A stretch of DNA of 22,240 bases, from positions 1 to 22,240 of the forward strand of contig JAUYMQ010000478.1 in the NCBI GenBank assembly GCA_030698575.1, read 5' to 3'. Made by a program: the position numbers and the translations under genes. Positions within the stretch are counted from its first letter, which is position 1. Each line of letters starts with the position of its first letter. Source of the stretch: Deltaproteobacteria bacterium (GTDB taxonomy: Bacteria > JAUYMQ01). Below are positions 1 through 6,212 of this stretch, one piece after another. Under the pieces are notes generated by a model. The model was not told where the DNA came from. It saw only the letters and a list, made by a program, of their open reading frames with translations, and made no database searches.

Positions 1-1
1 C

Positions 2-460
2 CGGGGGGTGAAAGACATCTCCGGCATGATCGACATAAAGACTGTTCTGGACAACAAGGACCAGCTCGATCCGCGGTTCGCAATGCTCCTGGAAATGCCG
101 GGGCCGGAGCCGCAGGCCGTGCTCGAAGCCGAGCTGAAGCGGGTCCTCATCACGATGGCCTTCATCCGGCTGTACGAGAAGTTCGACGTCGTCGTCTCGC
201 CGGTGATGCCCACCACCGCCCCCGTGGGCGATCAGGGACCCGTCGTCGACGGCCAGCAGCAGGAGCTGCTCTACGCCTGCATGAACATGTACGCCTCGGT
301 GCTCACCGGCGATCCCGCCGTGGTCGTCCCCGCAGCCAACGGCGCCGACGGCCTGCCGATTGGCGTGCAGATCATGGCCCGGCGCGGCAACGACACGCTG
401 GCGCTCTCGGCCGCGCTTGCCGTCGAGAAGGCGGTGACTGTGAAGAAGCCTCGGGGGTGA
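2..460 (+). CDS. Amidase signature family protein, C-terminal part (5' truncated by window)
   Basis: The reading frame is already open at the first bases, so this is the last ~153 codons of a gene that begins upstream; the GTG at 8 is not taken as the true start. The sequence matches the C-terminal end of amidase-signature (GatA-like) hydrolases: a segment reading YEKFDVVVSPVMPTTAP, then a TGDPAVVVPAA stretch, then DGLPIGVQIMARRG, the order seen in this family just before the end. The catalytic Ser-cisSer-Lys part and the glycine/serine-rich signature lie outside the window, so activity and substrate (amide, nitrile-derived amide or Glu-tRNA) cannot be judged. No nearby gatB or gatC is present in the window, which makes a tRNA amidotransferase role less likely but not excluded. 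No clear terminator follows the stop. Confidence 0.85.
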   Translation, partial: RGVKDISGMIDIKTVLDNKDQLDPRFAMLLEMPGPEPQAVLEAELKRVLITMAFIRLYEKFDVVVSPVMPTTAPVGDQGPVVDGQQQELLYACMNMYASVLTGDPAVVVPAANGADGLPIGVQIMARRGNDTLALSAALAVEKAVTVKKPRG

Positions 461-607
461 GGGGGGAGGAGCGAAGGGATAACCTTCCGGGTCTGGTGGT
501 TGTGGGTAGCATTCGTCCTTGTTAAAAGTCTTAGGGTCCAGCCGGCGACTCACGCCGGGGCGGGCCGTGTCGCTTCCCGCCGGCGATAGACCGTTCGGAA
601 CAACAAC

Positions 608-636
608 TTGAAGCGGGCCCGTCAAAACGGTACTCT
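608..636 (+). promoter_or_regulatory. Candidate sigma70-type promoter for the toxin-antitoxin pair
   Basis: TTGAAG (608-613) and TACTCT (631-636) are separated by 17 bases, placing a transcription start about 40 bases before the antitoxin GTG. The -10 match is poor, so this is only a candidate. The rest of the gap from 461 to 680 shows no gene. Confidence 0.25.
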
Positions 637-680
637 GGCTCCAAGCCATCGCAGAAGAAGTGCAAGAATTGGAGGTGAGT

Positions 681-863
681 GTGTCGCAACAGTCGAACAA
701 GCAGAAAATTTTGGAGGCCGTTGAAGGTCTTCCTTCCGATGCAACCATCGAAGACGCAATGGAGAGGTTGTACTTCTTGGCAAAGATTCAGCGCGGTCTC
801 GATCAGGCCGATGCCGGGGATACGATCTCCCACGAGGAGGCCAAGGAACGTCTCCTCAAGTGA
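681..863 (+). CDS. Small antitoxin of a type II toxin-antitoxin pair
   Basis: A 60-residue protein with the short segment EDAMERLYFLAKIQRGLDQA followed by an ISHEEAKERL ending. This pattern is typical of small addiction-module antitoxins encoded directly before RelE/ParE toxins (family resemblance recalled, not searched). The start GTG 681 was chosen because GGAGG (671-675) sits five bases upstream; an in-frame GTG at 660 would give 67 residues but has no comparable ribosome site. The stop TGA overlaps the GTG start of the toxin frame at 860, the usual coupled arrangement. The protein should neutralise the toxin and, by analogy, repress its own promoter. Base composition here is visibly less GC-rich than in the neighbours, as expected for a transferred module. 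Confidence 0.75.
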   Translation: MSQQSNKQKILEAVEGLPSDATIEDAMERLYFLAKIQRGLDQADAGDTISHEEAKERLLK

Positions 864-1149
864 AGCGGGTCATAATATATGGACCCGCCAGGCGGTTGAG
901 GACGTTGAGGCCATCAAGGCGTACGTGGCCCGCGATTCGGAACACTACGCCACCTTCTTGCCCGATCGCCTGGTTGCCGCGATCGAACGCCTCGAACGGT
1001 TTCCCCAGTCCGGCCGGATCGTTCCAGAAGTCGGCGACGAATCCCTACGCGAAGTCATCCACGAAAACTATCGCCTGGTGTACCGAGTTCGTGCCGATTC
1101 TGTCGAAGTCGTCACCGTCTACCACGGCACGCGGTTGCTCCGGTTGTAA
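860..1149 (+). pseudogene. RelE/ParE-type toxin, frameshifted after codon 6
   Basis: The GTG at 860 overlaps the antitoxin stop and begins MKRVII, the normal first beta strand of RelE/ParE toxins. The frame then runs into an unrelated sequence. The rest of the toxin (WTRQAVEDVEAIKAYVARDS, then IERLERFPQSGR, then ENYRLVYRV and VYHGTRLLRL) is intact but in a frame shifted by two bases, from about 880 to the stop at 1147-1149. The switch lies in ATAATATATGG (872-882). Removing one AT from the (AT)3 run at 875-880 restores MKRVIIWTRQAV and a 95-residue protein, the usual family length. No ATG, GTG or TTG stands just upstream in the second frame. As it reads here the toxin is probably not made; a real slippage mutation or an assembly error are both possible. 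If intact, it would act as an mRNA interferase or gyrase poison. Confidence 0.8.
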
Positions 1150-1175
1150 GCGCATCGACAAGTTCGTCAACCGGA
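1139..1175. repeat. Inverted repeat between convergent genes
   Basis: TCCGGTTG (1139-1146) and CAACCGGA (1168-1175) are a perfect 8-bp inverted repeat with a 21-base loop, overlapping the toxin stop codon. There is no T-run on either side, so a simple intrinsic terminator is not clear. It could still serve as a hairpin protecting the 3' end between convergent transcripts. Confidence 0.35.
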
Positions 1176-1230
1176 CCCGAATCGTCGTGAGCGCCTGGGA
1201 ACCAATGGCAATCATTCGTCCAGCATTCCC

Positions 1231-2052
1231 TCACGCGAACCCCGGCGCCACCTCCTCGGCGTAGCAACGCAGCCGATCCTCGAACTCCGCCGCATCGCGA
1301 TAACGCCCGAAGGCCACGACGACATCATCGACGCCCAGCTCCCTCAGTTCGCCCAGGCGATCCACGGCGGGACCGACGTCTCCGTCGAATGGTGCGTAGA
1401 GCGCCAGGCTGGGAACAGGGCGGCCCCAGCGGGCCGCCTCGGCCTGGAGTATTTCGCTTCGCTCACGCACATCCACGTCGCGAATGGCAATGGGGTGATA
1501 GGCGTCGCCATAACGCGCCGCCCGCCCCACGGCCGCCTCTCCCCGGCCACCGATCCAGATCGGCGGCCGCTCCGGGCGCGGTGAGAAGATCACCTTCTGG
1601 CCATTCGACTCGATCACGTCGTTCGCGAAGGCCTGGTGCAGCGTTTCGAGCAACGCATCCGTGAGAGCGCCCCGGCGCGTGCGCGGCACCCCCAGCGCGC
1701 GGAACTCCGCGTCCATCCACCCCACCCCGACGCCCAGGATGAGCCGCCCGCCCGACAGTTCCTGAATGGTGGCCACCTGCTTGGCGGTGAGGAGCGCGGG
1801 GCGGTAGGGCGCGATGAGGACGGAGATGCCGAGCTTGATCCGCGAAGTGGCTCCCGCGAGCCAGGCCAGAGTGGAGAGGGTTTCGAGATAGCGGCCGCCG
1901 CTCCCCTCAGCCTCCTCCGGAGGAATGAAGAGATGATCCACGACGAAGGCGCCCTCGAAAATCGGCGACACCTCCACCGCCTGCGCGCAGGCGCGGAGCG
2001 TCTCAGGCGTCGCAGAATGGCCCATGTTCCGAAGAGAGACGTGGAAGCGCAT
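1231..2052 (-). CDS. LLM class (luciferase-like) flavin/F420-dependent oxidoreductase
   Basis: A 273-residue protein of the luciferase-like monooxygenase fold, probably the TIGR03619-type F420-dependent group. Visible landmarks are FVVDHLFIPP (residues 37-45), the ISVLIAPYRPALLTAKQVAT segment (77-95), the family hallmark SGGRLILGVGVGWMDAEF (100-118), and PPIWIGGRGEAAVGRAARYG (163-182), which helps bind the cofactor phosphate. These enzymes use reduced flavin or F420 for hydride transfer or oxygenation; the substrate cannot be told from sequence. The length is slightly short of the usual 280-330 residues. It lies 30 bases downstream of the TPR gene on the same strand, so the two are probably cotranscribed. 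It converges with the toxin frame. ATG 2052 begins MRFHVSLRN, a normal first beta strand. Confidence 0.88.
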   Translation of the reverse strand: MRFHVSLRNMGHSATPETLRACAQAVEVSPIFEGAFVVDHLFIPPEEAEGSGGRYLETLSTLAWLAGATSRIKLGISVLIAPYRPALLTAKQVATIQELSGGRLILGVGVGWMDAEFRALGVPRTRRGALTDALLETLHQAFANDVIESNGQKVIFSPRPERPPIWIGGRGEAAVGRAARYGDAYHPIAIRDVDVRERSEILQAEAARWGRPVPSLALYAPFDGDVGPAVDRLGELRELGVDDVVVAFGRYRDAAEFEDRLRCYAEEVAPGFA

Positions 2053-2082
2053 GGTTCGTCCTTCCGGTGGGATTTCACCCTC

Positions 2083-2577
2083 TCAGTGGAGCCGCTTTTC
2101 CAGCTCGGTCAGCGCCTGGCGGGCAGGCAGGTAGCCGGGGTTGACCTCGAGCGCGCGGCGCAACTCTTCCGCGGCGCGCCGGAGCTGTCCCTTTTTCACG
2201 AAGATGCGGCTCAGGTTGAAGTGAGGGAAGCAGGGGCTCTCGTACCGCTTGGCGCGCGTGGCGCGCTCGAGGTAAGGGATCGCCTCGTCCTGCCTGTCCT
2301 GCTCAATCAGGTAGGCGCCGATATCGTTCCACGGATTCCCGAACTCGGGGTCGATCTCGATCGCCCGCCGGCACTCCGCGATGGCCTCGTCGAACCGTCC
2401 CTCGAAGCTGTAGGCCCAGCCGAGGAAGGTATGCGCCTCGGCGGTCGGACACGCCGCGATCGAGGCCTGATACAGCTCGATGGCGCCGACGACATCGGCT
2501 TGCATCTGCAGCTGGTAGGCCTGCCGGAACAGCTCGACCGCCTGCTCGAGAATCTTCCTGGACGATTCGCCCTTCAT
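2083..2577 (-). CDS. Tetratricopeptide repeat (TPR) protein
   Basis: A 164-residue soluble protein built from TPR units. The clear ones are at about 45-78 (AHTFLGWAYSFEGRFDEAIA then IEIDP), 79-112 (NPWNDIGAYLIEQDRQDEAI) and 117-150 (FNLSRIFVKKGQLRRAAEEL then LEVNPGY). An N-terminal helix pair (residues 10-42) looks like a further degenerate unit. TPR proteins are scaffolds for protein contacts and no enzymatic role is implied. The ATG at 2577 has GGGGGA just upstream; the same frame stays open far upstream, but that part lies antisense to the VOC gene and does not look like protein. It is divergently placed from the VOC gene and precedes the LLM oxidoreductase. No signal peptide is seen. Confidence 0.85.
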   Translation of the reverse strand: MKGESSRKILEQAVELFRQAYQLQMQADVVGAIELYQASIAACPTAEAHTFLGWAYSFEGRFDEAIAECRRAIEIDPEFGNPWNDIGAYLIEQDRQDEAIPYLERATRAKRYESPCFPHFNLSRIFVKKGQLRRAAEELRRALEVNPGYLPARQALTELEKRLH

Positions 2578-2655
2578 GCATCCCCCGGCGTGTGGCCCCT
2601 GCGTCCCCTTCAGTAAACAGTCGCCCCGCGGGCCTGTCAAACGCCGCTTCTCCCG

Positions 2656-2683
2656 TTGACCGTCGCGGCGTGGTGCTGATAAG
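2656..2683 (+). promoter_or_regulatory. Candidate promoter of the VOC gene
   Basis: TTGACC (2656-2661) and GATAAG (2678-2683) are separated by 16 bases; other -10 registers in the same TGATAAGTT stretch are possible. A start near 2690 would give a leader of about 25 bases, with AGGAGA (2705-2710) ahead of the ATG at 2716. Confidence 0.4.
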
Positions 2684-2715
2684 TTCGCGCCGTGATTCAG
2701 GAACAGGAGACGGGC

Positions 2716-3096
2716 ATGATCAAGCTTCGGGAGATGGATCATTTCGGCATCGAGGTGACCGACCTCGCGCGCGCCCGCAACTTCTACTGCGACGTGCTCG
2801 GCATGCGATTCCTCCAGGATCTCGGCCGCGACGGGATGCTTCTGCGATGCGGTGATCATAACGTCGCGTTGCACCTGAACCCCGAACTGCCCCCCGCCCC
2901 ACCCGACCGCATCGCGAACCCTCTCGGAAAGGCCCATCACGCCTTCAAGGTTTCGCCCGAGGACTTCGCGGCCGCCTGCGCCGGACTCGCCGCCCTGAAG
3001 GTCCCCATGCACGACCCCGTGAACTGGGGAGATCACGACTGCCTCTATTTTCTCGATCCCGACGGAAACCTGCTCGAGCTCATCAATCACCGTTGA
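2716..3096 (+). CDS. VOC family protein (glyoxalase/dioxygenase fold)
   Basis: A 126-residue single VOC unit made of two beta-alpha-beta-beta-beta modules. It opens MDHFGIEVTDLARARNFY (residues 7-24) and closes YFLDPDGNLLELI (111-123), both standard VOC motifs. The residues in metal-ligand positions are His9, His74 or His75 and Glu121, so a metal-dependent enzyme is likely. Family members include glyoxalase I, fosfomycin/bleomycin resistance proteins and extradiol dioxygenases; the substrate cannot be assigned. ATG 2716 was preferred to the GTG at 2692 because AGGAGA lies five bases upstream and because the VOC strand starts right after it. The gene is transcribed away from the TPR gene and converges on the DUF4149-like gene. 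No clear terminator is seen in 3097-3173. Confidence 0.88.
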   Translation: MIKLREMDHFGIEVTDLARARNFYCDVLGMRFLQDLGRDGMLLRCGDHNVALHLNPELPPAPPDRIANPLGKAHHAFKVSPEDFAAACAGLAALKVPMHDPVNWGDHDCLYFLDPDGNLLELINHR

Positions 3097-3173
3097 CGCG
3101 CGTATGAGTGCAACGGCGTCGGCACGCCTCGGCAGCAAGCGAGTGCGGAACGGATACCGGAGATATAGCGGGA

Positions 3174-3662
3174 TCAAAAGAAGGTGAGGAGGGCACCAGC
3201 CGCGCACAGGACGGCGAGGCTCTGAAGGCCCATCACCATGCCGTGGAGCCTGCGGAAGCGGCGCCGGCGCGGATCGGCGGGGTCGCCATCGAAGTCGAGT
3301 CCGGCGGAGTGCAGTTCCTCCCGCGCCGCCATGATGCGGGGTCCGACGCCGTGCGTGGCCAGGATCTCGAGCACGCAGGCGGCTGCGACGAGGGTGAAGC
3401 GCACGGCGATCCAGTCGTTCCAGGCTTCCCAGCGCGCGTAGCGGAACCAGGTTCCGAGGATCAGCACGGCCATGCAGCCGAGCTTCCACTTCGCGAAGGC
3501 GCCCACCATGCCGCCCACGATCTCGCCGGCCTGCGTCCGCGAAGGCGCGGCGCCAAACACACGCGGCGCCGCGAGCGCGCCGAAAAATACGGCGCCGCCG
3601 ATCCAGAGCGCGAGCGACATGTGAACGGCAAATGAGACCAGCACGAAGAGGGCGTCAGGCAC
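3174..3662 (-). CDS. Small integral membrane protein, DUF4149-like
   Basis: A 162-residue membrane protein with four likely transmembrane helices at about 4-30, 53-72, 82-105 and 140-160. An Arg/Asp-rich loop (about residues 110-137, with PADPRRRRFRRLHG) precedes the last helix. The layout and the first helix (VHMSLALWIGGAVFFGALAA, then PRVF) resemble the DUF4149/TMEM205-like family, which has no settled function. The GTG at 3662 overlaps the stop of the Cys-cluster gene by eight bases, implying translational coupling, and it places the first helix at the N terminus as expected. A longer frame to 3761 would add a low-complexity Ser/Thr stretch that is antisense-like to the upstream gene. It is the last gene of the five-gene minus-strand operon. 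Confidence 0.7.
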   Translation of the reverse strand: MPDALFVLVSFAVHMSLALWIGGAVFFGALAAPRVFGAAPSRTQAGEIVGGMVGAFAKWKLGCMAVLILGTWFRYARWEAWNDWIAVRFTLVAAACVLEILATHGVGPRIMAAREELHSAGLDFDGDPADPRRRRFRRLHGMVMGLQSLAVLCAAGALLTFF

Positions 3663-4059
3663 GGGTGCGCTTCTCACGGATGTAGAGCTTCCAGGCGGTG
3701 TCGCCGATCCCGTCGTCTTCGAGGCAACTGTAGTCACGGCACATGTAGGGTCGCTTCGCATAGATGCCGCAGCGGTAGGCGCCGTCGCGGCATTGGAGCT
3801 TGGAGCAGGGAGTGGGAACGGTGGCCGTCAGCGAAACGCCCTTCGCACCCCGGACAATCTCCGTTCGCCCGCCGTGAAGCGCAATCCACTCGACGAAGGA
3901 GCGGTCCATGCGGGTGCGCCGATCGATCGGGATGCCATCGAGAATCATCACCTGACAGCACTTCCCGCAACCAGCGCACAGGTCCCCGCGGATGGCTTCG
4001 GGGATCTCGTCGAGCCGGTAGGGCGCTTCGCGCGCCGTGACGCCTCTACCCGAGCGAAT
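3655..4059 (-). CDS. YkgJ-type cysteine-cluster protein, start uncertain
   Basis: The frame encodes the zinc/iron-chelating Cys-cluster family: CAGCGKCC (codons at about 3978-3957) followed by ILDGIPIDRRTRMDRSFVEW, then CSKLQCRDGAYRCGIYAKRP and YMCRDYSCLEDD, giving at least nine cysteines for metal or Fe-S binding. The only ordinary start codons (GTG 3951, ATG 3948) lie after CAGCGKCC and would delete half the cluster, so they are unlikely. No ATG, GTG or TTG occurs upstream in frame to beyond 4150. The stretch YRLDEIPEAIRGDL just before the motif looks like genuine protein. ATT 4059, with GAGGTG four bases upstream and inside the end of the chlorite-dismutase-like gene, would give 134 residues; CTG 3981 is a shorter alternative. 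The 5' boundary given is therefore a hypothesis. Exact function of the family is unknown. Confidence 0.7.
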   Translation of the reverse strand: MRSGRGVTAREAPYRLDEIPEAIRGDLCAGCGKCCQVMILDGIPIDRRTRMDRSFVEWIALHGGRTEIVRGAKGVSLTATVPTPCSKLQCRDGAYRCGIYAKRPYMCRDYSCLEDDGIGDTAWKLYIREKRTRA

Positions 4060-4834
4060 CGAGCACCTCGTGGAGGGGGCGGCAAATGCAGGTGAAGATG
4101 GGCGTGTCGCGAAGCGTATAGCGGCTCGACTCGGTTTCCCGGAGCGCCATGACCAGGTCGAGGAAGTCCTGGGGCTCGTCGGTCTCGAAAGCCACCACCC
4201 ACTCCTGATCGTCCAGCCCGAAGGAATAGGTCGTGTTGAGCTTCACCGAGGGGAATTTGTGCCCCACTTCGATATGCTCGTTCATGATCCCCTGCCGCGC
4301 CTGGGGTGACAGCAGGAACCAGTCCCGCGTCTTCACGAACGGATAGACAAAGAGATACTTCGACTGCCCGGGCACGATATAGAGCCGGTTCCCCTCCTGG
4401 CCCTCGTGGTCGTGCTTGTCGACATAGATGGACCGCTTCGTGATCGAGAGGTAGCTGTAGGGCTGGGTCAGGTGCTTGCCGAGGCCCGTGCGGCGCAGCT
4501 CGGTGGTCATGGCCTGGAAGCTCTCGAGATCGTAGCCGATGCGCCAGAGCATGAGGTCGGCTTCGGCGCGGATGCCCACCAGCGAGTAGGGAACGATGAG
4601 AAGATCCTGTGCCCGCCGCTCCACGACCTCCGCGAACTCCTTCCTCCCGATCTCCCGCTCGGAGTCGGAGAGGCGGTGCCAGGCGGGATCGACCTTGTAG
4701 AAGGAAAAGTTCACGAACTGCTTGCGCACGCCGAGCCCTTCACCCTTCGGCGCGGTGCGCCCGTGGATGGCGCCCGGCCCCGCCGAGCCTCCGTAGCTCG
4801 CACCCTCTGGCTGCTTCTTCCCGGTTTCGGACAT
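4046..4834 (-). CDS. Chlorite dismutase family haem protein
   Basis: A 262-residue protein of the chlorite dismutase/HemQ superfamily. The N-terminal ~35 residues are Gly/Pro-rich and look disordered. The ferredoxin-like domains follow, with FVNFSFYKVDPAWHRL (40-55), KYLFVYPFVKTRDWF (159-173) and the C-terminal haem domain beginning MNEHIEVGHKF (184-194) and NTTYSFGLDDQEWVVAFE (200-217). His187 is the best candidate for the proximal haem ligand, with His192 nearby. The family includes true chlorite dismutases, coprohaem decarboxylases (HemQ) and many members without known substrate. I cannot decide from sequence which applies, and no other haem or perchlorate gene is nearby. It sits in an operon behind the thiamine-binding protein gene with a 33-base gap, and its last codons overlap the probable beginning of the Cys-cluster gene. 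Confidence 0.85.
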   Translation of the reverse strand: MSETGKKQPEGASYGGSAGPGAIHGRTAPKGEGLGVRKQFVNFSFYKVDPAWHRLSDSEREIGRKEFAEVVERRAQDLLIVPYSLVGIRAEADLMLWRIGYDLESFQAMTTELRRTGLGKHLTQPYSYLSITKRSIYVDKHDHEGQEGNRLYIVPGQSKYLFVYPFVKTRDWFLLSPQARQGIMNEHIEVGHKFPSVKLNTTYSFGLDDQEWVVAFETDEPQDFLDLVMALRETESSRYTLRDTPIFTCICRPLHEVLDSLG

Positions 4835-4867
4835 TTTGCTACCCCCGAGGTATTGGATCTTGAGGTC

Positions 4868-5173
4868 TCAGGTCTTGAGCTTTCTTCCCAGCGCGCGTTC
4901 CACGCCCTCGACCTTGGCGGAGAGGGCGCCGCTCTTCCCCTTGCGGTGATCGAGCTTCATGGTGACGGAAATGCGATCGCAATCCCGCTCAAGATCTTCG
5001 AGGCAGCGCTTCACGACACCCATCACCTCGTCCCAGCTCCCCTCCAGCACCGTGCCCATCGGGTTCAGCCTGTAGGAAACGCCGCTCCGATCGACGATAT
5101 CAAGCGCGCGGGCGACGAAAGCGCCGACGCTCGGCCCCTTGTCCATGGGGGAGATACTGAACTCCAGCAGCAC
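4868..5173 (-). CDS. MTH1187 family thiamine-binding protein
   Basis: A 101-residue protein of the MTH1187/YkoF-like fold. It starts LLEFSISPMDKGPSVGAFVA (residues 2-21), continues through YRLNPMGTVLEGSWDEVM (34-51), and has ISVTMKLDHRKGKSG (68-82), the characteristic strand pattern of this family. Members bind thiamine or a related pyrimidine/thiazole compound at a subunit interface; whether they act in transport, salvage or sensing is unsettled. The gene starts eight bases after the stop of the eIF2B-like gene and is followed by the chlorite-dismutase-like gene, so it is a middle member of an operon. The TPP-riboswitch-controlled thiC gene lies in the same window about 5 kb away, but no thiamine riboswitch is seen ahead of this operon. 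Confidence 0.85.
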   Translation of the reverse strand: MLLEFSISPMDKGPSVGAFVARALDIVDRSGVSYRLNPMGTVLEGSWDEVMGVVKRCLEDLERDCDRISVTMKLDHRKGKSGALSAKVEGVERALGRKLKT

Positions 5174-5181
5174 GGCCCCTC

Positions 5182-6141
5182 CTAGATGTCAAAGCCGCGC
5201 GCGCGGGCAAGCTGGTCGACGGAGGGGGAGAACTTGAACGCCCGGAGCTCCGTCTGGGCGCGCTCGCCGGACAGCACCCGGCCGCCCATCACCACCAGGG
5301 TGACGAGATCGAGCGGCGTGCGATCGAAGGCGCGATTTAGAATGTCGACGCTCCTGGGCGGCGCGCTCCAGACCTCTTTGCCCGGGCGCGCGAGCTGCAG
5401 GGATTTCTCCTGGATGGCCAGAGGGAGCCGCGCCGCGTGGGTGCTCACCACGTGGAAGGGGACACCCGTCGCCTTGGCCGCCATCGCCAGGAGCCAGGTG
5501 CCAGCCTTGTTCGCCACGCCCCCCTCGGATATCGAGTCGCTCCCGACAAGCACCGCTTCGGCCCTTCCCTCGACGAGGACGGCGCCGGCGACGGCATCGG
5601 GGATGAAGGTGACCCCGATCCCGGCCCGTGCCAAGGCGCGAGCCATCTCGCGCCCCTCGAACATCGGGCGTGACTCGGTGCAGATGACCTCGATTGGCGA
5701 GCGGCGGTGCCGCGCGAGAAGGGTCTGCCGGACCGTCTGACTCACCGAGTGAGTGAGAATCTTCTTCGAGCGGCCCAGAAGCTCGCTCGCCGTATCGGCG
5801 GTCGAGCTGAGATCATCCTGGAGTCCGCGTATGAAGCTCCGGGCGCCCTCCCGCACCAGCGAGCGCGCCATGGTGCCGGTGGCGGGCCAGGGATTGATGC
5901 CCAGAACCGCGTCGGTCAGGTTCCAGAGGGCCGCAATGACGGGATGTCCGTCGAGGAGGATCGTGCATGCTTTCTCGAGCTTGCGCTTATGCATGACGCC
6001 GCCTTCCTCGTCGGCCGGCATATGTGCAAGAATGCGCGCTGCGCTCAGCGCGATGCTGGTGGCGCCGCTCCGGTGGTCCTTGGCGAACTTCCGGACTTCA
6101 TTCTCGAACTTGGCGAAGCTGACCTTCGTCTTGCGAGCCAT
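5182..6141 (-). CDS. eIF2B alpha/beta/delta-like (sugar-phosphate isomerase superfamily) protein
   Basis: A 319-residue protein of the IF-2B superfamily, which holds translation initiation factor 2B subunits, methylthioribose-1-phosphate isomerase and ribose-1,5-bisphosphate isomerase. The N-terminal ~140 residues are helical. The Rossmann-like part shows VICTESRPMFEGREMA (152-167), VLVGSDSISEGGVANKAGT (197-215) and PFHVVSTHAARL (228-239). Cys154 and Asp202 stand where the isomerases have their catalytic Cys and Asp, so an isomerase acting on a phosphorylated sugar is more likely than a translation role in a bacterium. This is inference from family knowledge. ATG 6141 was chosen over an in-frame ATG at 6165 because the family-like sequence begins MARKTK and AGGGGGA lies upstream; the start is not certain. 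It is the first gene of the minus-strand operon and is divergent from the CinA-like gene. Confidence 0.82.
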   Translation of the reverse strand: MARKTKVSFAKFENEVRKFAKDHRSGATSIALSAARILAHMPADEEGGVMHKRKLEKACTILLDGHPVIAALWNLTDAVLGINPWPATGTMARSLVREGARSFIRGLQDDLSSTADTASELLGRSKKILTHSVSQTVRQTLLARHRRSPIEVICTESRPMFEGREMARALARAGIGVTFIPDAVAGAVLVEGRAEAVLVGSDSISEGGVANKAGTWLLAMAAKATGVPFHVVSTHAARLPLAIQEKSLQLARPGKEVWSAPPRSVDILNRAFDRTPLDLVTLVVMGGRVLSGERAQTELRAFKFSPSVDQLARARGFDI

Positions 6142-6212
6142 CTCCGGCGATTCCCCCTGACGCATCCCTGAGCCGCGTGTTACGGCAGGGCGAGGCGCCC
6201 GAAGGCGCGATT

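Noticed and set aside
863-1264. Continuation of the GTG 860 frame to 1264 as a separate 134-residue protein
   Set aside because: After MKRVII it reads as out-of-frame toxin DNA, rich in Arg, Pro and Ser, with no family pattern.
1389-1664. Plus-strand frame opposite the LLM oxidoreductase
   Set aside because: Pro/Arg-rich shadow with no motif; the minus-strand enzyme has the SGGRLILGVGVGW signature.
2578-3489. Open minus-strand extension upstream of the TPR protein (about 300 further codons)
   Set aside because: It lies antisense to the well-supported VOC gene and the end of the DUF4149-like gene, is Arg/His-rich, and has no domain pattern. GC-rich antisense frames commonly stay open.
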